Source: an uncultured Planctomycetales bacterium
GTDB taxonomy: Bacteria > Planctomycetota > Planctomycetia > Pirellulales > Thermoguttaceae
Reading direction: 5' to 3'
Assembly: GCA_937889015.1 (NCBI GenBank)
Contig: CALARR010000270.1
Location: 1-5,626 of the forward strand
Length of the DNA stretch: 5,626 nt
In this document: positions 1-3,895 of the stretch, one piece after another
Layout: each line of letters opens with the position of its first letter
How positions within the stretch are numbered: the first letter of the stretch is position 1
Notes under the pieces: model-generated
Seen by the model: only the letters and a program-made list of their open reading frames with translations
Told to the model about the DNA's origin: nothing
The model's database searches: none
Position numbers and translations under genes: made by a program

Positions 1-118
1 CGCGCCGGTCGCGTACGCGTAGCCGACCTTGAGTGTGGTCGAAGTGTTCACGGCGGCGCGCGTGCTCCTGGTATTCGGAAGTCACCTGGCCGAAGGCATT
101 GTAGCCCCAACGGGTGTG
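1..118 (-). pseudogene. RHS/YD-repeat protein fragment, frameshifted, runs off left edge
   Basis: Translating the minus strand from about 118 gives RWGYNAFGQVTSEYQEH, ending at position 62. After a one-base shift the next frame gives AVNTSTTLKVGYAYATGA down to position 1. Joined, the two halves read like one continuous RHS/YD-repeat core segment (YNAFGQ..SEYQEH..AVNTSTT.KV.YAYA) of the type found in large planctomycete cell-surface RHS proteins. The join lies in the GC run at about 52-61, where 16 bases stand where 15 would keep frame. Upstream of about 119 the similarity stops and low-complexity G-rich repeat begins; there is no credible start codon or SD. I therefore read it as the 5'-truncated, frameshifted remnant of a gene whose rest lies beyond the left edge. 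The family call rests on motif recognition only. A sequencing error could explain the shift but not the missing 5' part. Confidence 0.55.
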
Positions 119-141
119 GCACGCAAGGGTGTTTAGTGGAA

Positions 142-221
142 GGGGCAAAGGGGCAAAGGGACAGAGGGGATGAGGGGATGAGGCACACAGGCACATAGGC
201 AGTGGGACACAGGGGCAGAGG
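142..221. repeat. Degenerate G-rich tandem repeat, 8-bp period, about 10 units
   Basis: Read in steps of eight from 142 the plus strand gives GGGGCAAA, GGGGCAAA, GGGACAGA, GGGGATGA, GGGGATGA, GGCACACA, GGCACATA, GGCAGTGG, GACACAGG, GGCAGAGG. Neighbouring units are identical or differ at a few positions, and almost every unit begins with G-rich bases followed by a C/A-rich tail. All purine-rich bases lie on one strand. The array directly abuts the RHS remnant on its left. Reading frames through it are low-complexity (Pro/Leu/Cys-rich on the minus strand) and are not credible proteins. Confidence 0.7.
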
Positions 222-300
222 CGAGAGCCTCGGTTCCGCTTTCCGCCGCGTAGGGCGTTGCCGAGCCGGACCTCCGTGCCCGATCCGGAAGGAGGTGGAT
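222..300. other. Non-coding stretch with a strong SD-like sequence
   Basis: No gene is visible here. The stretch ends in AAGGAGGTG (289-297), a nearly ideal SD sequence on the plus strand. It can pair with an upstream ACCTCC (270-275), and a CCGGA/TCCGG pair (266-270 with 284-288) sits between them. The only plus-strand ORF placed to use this SD is a 34-codon frame starting ATG at 307, which is composed of repeat sequence and resembles no protein I know. I treat the block as part of the surrounding repeat mosaic. Confidence 0.35.
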
Positions 301-357
301 CACGAAATGCTGAAAACACGAAACGGCCAACTCATTTCGTGCTCTCGTGTTGCCGTG
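301..357. repeat. Imperfect inverted repeat built on CACGAAA / TTTCGTG
   Basis: The two arms, 301-324 and 334-357, match at about 15 of 24 positions when one is reverse-complemented. The best core is CACGAAA (317-323) facing TTTCGTG (335-341) across an 11-base loop; AACACGA (315-321) can alternatively pair with TCGTGTT (345-351). The CACGAAA word occurs twice in the left arm, at 301 and 317, so the element is also internally repetitive. Short CACGAAA-type arrays look to me like interspersed intergenic repeats rather than a gene; this is an impression from the sequence. Confidence 0.45.
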
Positions 358-373
358 GGTGGGGGGGTTGTGG

Positions 374-478
374 GGCAGATTGGCAATCTGCCGCGATGCA
401 AGGCAGGTTGATAACCTGCCCCACGTGACGTTGGCAACCTGCACCGCGCGACGTTATCAACCTGCCCTACGTGGCGTT
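374..478. repeat. Cluster of palindromic AACCTGCC units, 28/23/23-bp spacing
   Basis: Four related units occur. Unit 1 is GGCAGATTGGCAATCTGCC (374-392), two 9-bp perfect arms around one base. Unit 2 is GGCAGGTTGATAACCTGCC (402-420), 8-bp arms around GAT. Units 3 and 4 keep mainly the right half: TTGGCAACCTGC (431-442) and TTATCAACCTGCC (454-466). The word AAYCTGCM starts at 385, 413, 436 and 459, so spacing is 28, 23 and 23. A GACGTT word at 427 and 450, and its variant GGCGTT at 473, confirms the 23-bp register. Units 1 and 2 could form small hairpins. The alternating TTGGCAA and TTGATAA/TTATCAA centres are a second layer of pattern. No gene is visible within it. Confidence 0.7.
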
Positions 479-518
479 GGCAAAAGGGATAGAGGGCCAG
501 GGGCACAAGGGGCGGTGC
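479..518. repeat. Second G-rich 8-bp-period patch
   Basis: In steps of eight from 479: GGCAAAAG, GGATAGAG, GGCCAGGG, GCACAAGG, GGCGGTGC. This has the same strand asymmetry and period as the array at 142-221, but is shorter and more degenerate. The two patches flank the palindromic-repeat cluster. Confidence 0.4.
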
Positions 519-628
519 TTCGGCTTGGTTGCGGAAGGTCGAGAAGACGTGGTGCTGGGGCGCGCTGCGCTCGCCCCAGCACCACGCTTTGGCCTGGTTC
601 CGGTGGGGCTTGCTGCGCTCGCCCCAGC
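517..628. repeat. Duplicated hairpin element (two unequal copies)
   Basis: Copy A begins GCTTCGGCTTGGTTGCGG (517-534) and holds the block 557-580. Copy B begins GCTTTGGCCTGGTTCCGG (586-603; 15 of 18 match) and holds the related block 605-628, which matches 22 of 24 bases (GGGGC, two variable bases, then GCTGCGCTCGCCCCAGC). Copy B lacks the roughly 22 bases that separate the two conserved blocks in copy A, including the outer left arm, so its stem is short (TGGGGC/GCCCCA). The pair looks like a tandem duplication followed by a deletion. No ORF across it resembles a known protein. Confidence 0.6.
548..586. repeat. Perfect 15-bp inverted repeat with 9-base loop (possible terminator)
   Basis: Left arm CGTGGTGCTGGGGCG (548-562) and right arm CGCCCCAGCACCACG (572-586) are exact reverse complements around CGCTGCGCT. 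Skipping A547 adds three more pairs (AAG with CTT). It is the strongest DNA hairpin in the window and lies 82 bp past the stop of the isomerase-like gene on the minus strand, so it could stop transcription from that gene. Neither strand has a T-run after the stem, so it is not a classical intrinsic terminator; a repeat element is equally likely. Confidence 0.6.
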
Positions 629-668
629 CTACGAGACCGATCCCCATGCGGCTTTCCGCGCAACAAAA

Positions 669-1541
669 CTACTTGACGTGCTTCGAGAGGAACTCGTAGC
701 TGGCACGCACGTAGTCGAAGGGCGAGCCCTCGCCGGCGTCCTGCTCGTAGACGTACCACTGCACGCCCGCCTCGCGCGCGGCGACGAAGATCTCGGGCCA
801 GTTCAACGCGCCTTGGCCGAGGGGCTTGAACTGGTAGCGGCGTCCCTCGGGCGTGGGCACCAGATCCTTGACGTGGATCATCGGGCAGCGGCCCTTGTAC
901 TTGCGCAAATAGGCCGCCGGATCAGCTCCGCCGTGGAAGACCCAGGCCAGGTCCAACTCGGCATAGAGGTTCTCGGGACGCGTGGATTCCATGAGGATAT
1001 CGAGCTTGCAGCGCGGATCGCCGGGGAAGGTCTCGAACTCGAAGCTGTGGTTGTGATAGGACAGGCGCAGGCCCACGGCGCGGAGCTTTGCACCCAGGGT
1101 GTCGAGCCGCTGGGCGCCTTTGAGCCAGCCTTCCAGCGTGGTCTTGCAGTCCTTCATCATGCTGCCCGGGGCCACGTCGATCACGCCGACCGTCTTCCAG
1201 AAGCGGACGGTTTCGTCGAACTCCTGCTCGAAACTCTCCATGGTGGTGTGGACGGCCACGGCCTTGAGTCCGGCCGTATCGAGGGCCTTGCGGATTTCTT
1301 CGGCGGAGAGGGCCGGCATGCCGCTCCACTGGACATACTCCCAGCCCATGTCGCGGACTTGCTTGAGGGTGCCGGCGAGGTCCTTTTTGGCCGGTTCGCG
1401 GAGGGTGTACATTTGCAGGGCGATGCCGCCCTTGGGCAGGGCGGCCGCAGGCTGGGCGAAGGCCGGGCAGCAGGAGAGCGAAAAGAGGCCCATGGCGGCC
1501 AAGGCCTCGCGGCGCGACAGAGTCAAACGATCGACGGTCAT
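669..1541 (-). CDS. Tat-exported sugar phosphate isomerase/epimerase-like TIM-barrel protein
   Basis: 290 residues, a normal length for the xylose isomerase-like TIM-barrel (AP endonuclease family 2) superfamily. The N-terminus carries a twin-arginine signal: LSRREAL (residues 8-14), hydrophobic AAMGLFSLSCC, then an AFA-Q cleavage site near residue 29. The mature protein probably folds in the cytoplasm and is exported. Barrel motifs are IALQMYTLR (40-48), the YHNH motif with E168 in HSFEF, D197 in AELDLAW, H223 in MIHVKD, LGQGALNWPEI (241-251) and E266 in VYEQD. E168, D197, H223 and E266 match the Glu-Asp-His-Glu metal site known from D-tagatose 3-epimerase and IolE relatives, so a divalent-metal isomerase or epimerase acting on a sugar is likely; the substrate cannot be read from the sequence. 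The start is ATG 1541, since GAGGAG lies 9 nt upstream; an in-frame TTG at 1550 would touch the SD. It stands 167 bp from the upstream gene with a candidate promoter of its own. Confidence 0.9.
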   Translation of the reverse strand: MTVDRLTLSRREALAAMGLFSLSCCPAFAQPAAALPKGGIALQMYTLREPAKKDLAGTLKQVRDMGWEYVQWSGMPALSAEEIRKALDTAGLKAVAVHTTMESFEQEFDETVRFWKTVGVIDVAPGSMMKDCKTTLEGWLKGAQRLDTLGAKLRAVGLRLSYHNHSFEFETFPGDPRCKLDILMESTRPENLYAELDLAWVFHGGADPAAYLRKYKGRCPMIHVKDLVPTPEGRRYQFKPLGQGALNWPEIFVAAREAGVQWYVYEQDAGEGSPFDYVRASYEFLSKHVK

Positions 1542-1550
1542 GAAAGACAA

Positions 1551-1556
1551 CTCCTC
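1551..1556 (-). promoter_or_regulatory. Shine-Dalgarno GAGGAG deciding the isomerase-like start
   Basis: GAGGAG on the minus strand, 9 nt before ATG 1541. It is immediately adjacent to the alternative in-frame TTG at 1550, which rules out that codon as a start. Confidence 0.7.
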
Positions 1557-1579
1557 GGGTGGGAAAAAGGGACGCTTCT

Positions 1580-1659
1580 AGAGCCGGTCCCAAGACCTGT
1601 CGGCAGTTCGGCCCTGCAGGGCCGCCCGACTGGGCTGGGGCGGTTCTGGGATAGGTTCT
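1580..1659. repeat. 80-nt nested imperfect inverted repeat in leader of isomerase-like gene
   Basis: Three nested stems share one axis. The outer arms 1580-1597 and 1642-1659 pair at 13 of 18 positions as DNA, with three further G-T wobbles in the plus-strand reading. The middle stem is GTCGG (1599-1603) with CCGAC (1626-1630). The core is CGGCCCTGCAGGGCCG (1609-1624), a 16-bp perfect palindrome. The outer stem pairs better as a plus-strand RNA than as the minus-strand leader, because the wobbles become A-C mismatches. It could be a mobile-type palindromic repeat, a terminator for the upstream gene or a structured leader; there is no T-run. I recognise no riboswitch class. Confidence 0.5.
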
Positions 1660-1660
1660 T

Positions 1661-1689
1661 ATTGTGTTCCGCGAGGGGACGCGGTTCAA
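1661..1689 (-). promoter_or_regulatory. Candidate sigma70 promoter for isomerase-like gene
   Basis: On the minus strand TTGAAC (1689-1684) and CACAAT (1666-1661) are separated by 17 bp; each matches the -35 and -10 consensus at 4 of 6 positions. The predicted transcript start, about 1654, would place the inverted repeat in the 5' leader, with roughly 113 nt before ATG 1541. This is a consensus match only, and planctomycete promoter preferences are poorly known. Confidence 0.35.
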
Positions 1690-1708
1690 GGCGTGGCGCT
1701 GGGCGGGA

Positions 1709-2980
1709 TCAACGGGGGCGTACCTGGCGGCGGTAGAGTACCCAGCACACGCACCAGAACACGGCCAGGACCGAGGCGGCCTTCACGATCGGCATGTAGA
1801 CGACCGGGAAGCCGTCGGGCCCGAAAAGCCACATCAGGACCCTTTGGACCGACGTGCGGCCCACGATCCAGCCGAGGTGGATCTGGAGCATGCTCCAGGT
1901 CCACGAGCGCAGGAGTTGGGACATCAGATACATGGCCAGCGAGTTCATGCCGACGACGACCAGGGGGAAGGTCCAGCGGCGATAGCCGGCCACATCGATC
2001 AGGGCGTAGAAGCCGGCCAGCATCCACACGACCCAGGCGCCGCTGAACAGGGTCCAGGAGGGAGTCCAGATGCGTTTGACGATGGGGCAGACGGTCAGTC
2101 CCAGGAGCACTCCGGCCGCCAGCAGCACGGCCCCGGCTATCAGCAGTCCGGAGAGCTTGGCGCGCGGGGCACGGGAAGACCGCAACCACTCGCCGGCCAT
2201 GAGACCGAAGAGCATGGTGGCGATCGAGGGGACGAAGTTCAGGGTTTGATAACCGGCGGCACCGTCGCGGAAGACAAAAGGGCTGGCCGTGGGAAACAAG
2301 TTCAGGAACCACTGGTCGAAATGGGTGGCGTAGTTCATGTTCGGGTTCCAGTGGGCCTGGATCCCGGTCAGCAAGGGCCAATCGTTGGGCAGGCCATAGC
2401 GCGCGTAGTCGAAACCGGGGCCGATTTCCGGGGCCGGATAGCGGTAGAACAGGTACCAGTAGCCGCCCAGGATCGCCAGGGCCACCGCGCCTTGCACCGC
2501 CGGTCCGCGTGCGCGGAGCAACACCACCACCAGGTAGCCGAGACCGATCTGCGCGAGCACGTTGCAGAACTGGAAGGTGGTTTGCTTGGCGTTGAGCGAG
2601 GTGAGGAACACGCCCAACGCGACCAGCATGACGGCCCGGCCCAGGGCATGGCGGAGGATGGCCAGCCAGGAGTCGCCGCGATCCTGGCGTTTGGCGTAGG
2701 AATAGACCACGGCCACGCCGACCATGAACATGAAGGCCGGCTGGATCAGGTCCCAGAGGGTGCAACCGACCCACGGCGCGTGCTCCAACTGGGATCCCAC
2801 GACCGACCACCAGCTATCCGGGAGCTTCTTGGCCACGGCCGGGATGCCGAAGCCGGCCGAGGCCATGGCCAGCATGATGAAGCCGCGATAGGCGTCGAGC
2901 GAGAGGAGCCGAGTGGAGGTGACGCTGGCGCGCGGGGCGCCGCCGCGAATGTCGAGCGTGATGGCGTTGCGTTGTGCCAA
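1709..2980 (-). CDS. Multi-pass membrane acyltransferase-like protein (DUF5009 / HGSNAT-like)
   Basis: 423 residues with about ten hydrophobic segments. The family signature opens with RLLSLDAYRGFIMLAM (24-39), the first membrane helix, followed by EHAPWVGCTLWDLIQPAFMFMVGVA (66-90). H67 in this block aligns with the KHASWNG region of human heparan-alpha-glucosaminide N-acetyltransferase, whose His269 is catalytic. Later blocks are NVLAQIGLGYL (140-150), PSIATMLFGLMAGEWLR (251-267), KRIWTPSWTLFSGAWVVWM (302-320) and VVVGMNSLAMYLM (341-353), all typical of this family. It may move an acetyl group across the inner membrane onto a glycan or amino sugar; the acceptor is unknown, and many bacterial members are annotated only as DUF5009. 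The start TTG 2980 has GAGGA 10 nt upstream; the next internal Met lies inside the first helix. It follows the transporter stop by 33 nt in the same frame, suggesting one transcript. Confidence 0.88.
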   Translation of the reverse strand: MAQRNAITLDIRGGAPRASVTSTRLLSLDAYRGFIMLAMASAGFGIPAVAKKLPDSWWSVVGSQLEHAPWVGCTLWDLIQPAFMFMVGVAVVYSYAKRQDRGDSWLAILRHALGRAVMLVALGVFLTSLNAKQTTFQFCNVLAQIGLGYLVVVLLRARGPAVQGAVALAILGGYWYLFYRYPAPEIGPGFDYARYGLPNDWPLLTGIQAHWNPNMNYATHFDQWFLNLFPTASPFVFRDGAAGYQTLNFVPSIATMLFGLMAGEWLRSSRAPRAKLSGLLIAGAVLLAAGVLLGLTVCPIVKRIWTPSWTLFSGAWVVWMLAGFYALIDVAGYRRWTFPLVVVGMNSLAMYLMSQLLRSWTWSMLQIHLGWIVGRTSVQRVLMWLFGPDGFPVVYMPIVKAASVLAVFWCVCWVLYRRQVRPR

Positions 2981-2990
2981 GGATCGGTCG

Positions 2991-2995
2991 TCCTC
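2991..2995 (-). promoter_or_regulatory. Probable Shine-Dalgarno GAGGA for TTG start at 2980
   Basis: GAGGA on the minus strand, 10 nt before TTG 2980. No ATG lies between the transporter stop (3014-3016) and this point in the frame, so TTG is the best available start. Confidence 0.45.
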
Positions 2996-3013
2996 TGGAA
3001 TATGGCGTGATGT

Positions 3014-3802
3014 TCAGGCGATCCCGCCCAACAGGGCACCCACGGCGTAGGCGGCGGCCGCGGTCACGCCGCCGATGATCAGCGTTTCCAGGCCCGAGCG
3101 CAGCCAGTGCTGGCCGGTGACCTTGACCTTGAGCGCGCCCAAGGCGAACAAGGTGGCAGCCGTCATTGTACAGGCCAGGCCGAAGGTATTCACGGGCAGG
3201 CCGGGGATCAGGCGCACCACCACATAGGACAGCAGGGGCACGAGTCCGAACAGACCAAAAGAGAAGAATGTCACCAGCGCATTGTTCATCGGCGACTCGT
3301 CGGAGGCCAGAATCCCCAGTTCTTCGACCATCATCACGTCGACCCAGGCTTCGCGATGCCGGGCGATGATCTCGACGATGGCCCGGGCGTCTTCTTCAGG
3401 CAGGCCCTTGTCGGTGTAGAGTTCGACCAGTTCGCGTTTTTCGCCTTCGGGATAGTGTTCGACCTCCCACTGTTCCCGGCTGCGCTCGGCGCGGTGATAT
3501 TCCTGCTCGGACTTGGTGCTGAGGTAGTCGCCGATGGCCATGGAGAGCCCGTCGGCAATGAGATTGGCGAAACCGAGGATCAGGACCACGCCCGCGCTGA
3601 GCGAGGCCCCGGCCACCCCGGCGACGACGGCGAAGGTGGTGACGATGCCATCCAGTCCGCCGTAGACGGCGCTCTTGACGTATTGGCCGTGTTCGTGCTG
3701 GTGGCGTTCGGCGGCGTTGAGGGAGTGGGCGGCCACCGAGGCCGCGACGTCTCGCGCACGATAGGCGGAGCGCGCCTGGTGTGGATCCCTGGAGAGAGCC
3801 AT
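3014..3802 (-). CDS. VIT1/CCC1-family Fe2+/Mn2+ transporter
   Basis: 262 residues. The order is: a charged N-terminal tail with a short histidine cluster (HQHEHGQY, 34-41); TM1 with the hallmark YGGLDGIVTTFAVVAGV (47-63), including D51; TM2 FANLIADGLSMAIGDYLSTKSEQEY (78-102); a cytoplasmic acidic region with E99, E101, E106, E110, E113, E115 and later MMVEE (157-161); then three hydrophobic segments (about 175-199, 206-224 and 240-261). This is the VIT fold with its metal-binding domain, where Glu and Met residues collect Fe2+ or Mn2+ for proton-coupled transport. In a bacterium the likely role is removing excess Fe/Mn from the cytoplasm; direction and metal are inferred. The start is ATG 3802, with AAGGAAG 4 nt upstream and a TACAAT box just before. 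An in-frame ATG at 3886 would add 28 non-family residues spanning that box, so it is rejected. Confidence 0.92.
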   Translation of the reverse strand: MALSRDPHQARSAYRARDVAASVAAHSLNAAERHQHEHGQYVKSAVYGGLDGIVTTFAVVAGVAGASLSAGVVLILGFANLIADGLSMAIGDYLSTKSEQEYHRAERSREQWEVEHYPEGEKRELVELYTDKGLPEEDARAIVEIIARHREAWVDVMMVEELGILASDESPMNNALVTFFSFGLFGLVPLLSYVVVRLIPGLPVNTFGLACTMTAATLFALGALKVKVTGQHWLRSGLETLIIGGVTAAAAYAVGALLGGIA

Positions 3803-3806
3803 ATCG

Positions 3807-3839
3807 CTTCCTTGTGCAGTGTGGGAATTGGGGATTGTA
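3807..3839 (-). promoter_or_regulatory. -10 box TACAAT and SD AAGGAAG for VIT transporter
   Basis: On the minus strand TACAAT (3839-3834) matches the sigma70 -10 consensus at 5 of 6 positions. The predicted start near 3827 gives a leader of about 25 nt that contains AAGGAAG (3813-3807), 4 nt before ATG 3802. No good -35 hexamer is found 17 bp upstream. The box supports separate transcription of the transporter gene from the secreted-protein gene to its right, and argues against the longer ORF start. Confidence 0.45.
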
Positions 3840-3895
3840 TCCAGCCGGAAGGCGAGAGGCGAGAGGGCCCGAGGGCTTGGGGGCAACGACCGGCG

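Noticed and set aside
285..305. 3' end of a 16S rRNA gene, because of the GGAAGGAGGTGGATCAC-like sequence
   Set aside because: The base order does not match the 16S tail on either strand (CCACCTCC instead of TCACCTCC on the minus strand), and no other rRNA sequence is nearby.
374..478. CRISPR array
   Set aside because: The spacing is 23-28 bp in total, including the repeat, and the spacers are conserved between units. The units are palindromes, not repeats with unique spacers.
133..759. Several overlapping 70-115-codon frames on both strands in the left intergenic region
   Set aside because: All run through tandem or palindromic repeats, overlap one another, and translate to low-complexity or Arg/Pro/Cys-rich sequence.
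1669..1684. Terminator of the acyltransferase-like gene (CCGCG/CGCGG, 6-base loop)
   Set aside because: Only a 5-bp stem and no T-run on the minus strand; it also overlaps the candidate promoter spacer.
471..1736. Long plus-strand open frame (about 421 codons) antisense to the isomerase-like gene
   Set aside because: It mirrors the minus-strand gene in GC-rich DNA, starts inside repeat sequence, resembles no family, and the opposite strand has clear conserved motifs.
1664..3010. Long plus-strand open frame (about 448 codons) antisense to the acyltransferase-like gene
   Set aside because: Composition rich in Gly, Gln, His and Asp without recognisable domains; typical antisense shadow of a GC-rich gene with clear membrane-protein motifs.
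3803..3886. 28-codon N-terminal extension of the VIT transporter from ATG 3886
   Set aside because: The residues are not family-like, a TACAAT box and SD for the internal ATG lie within the stretch, and the shorter protein has the normal family length.
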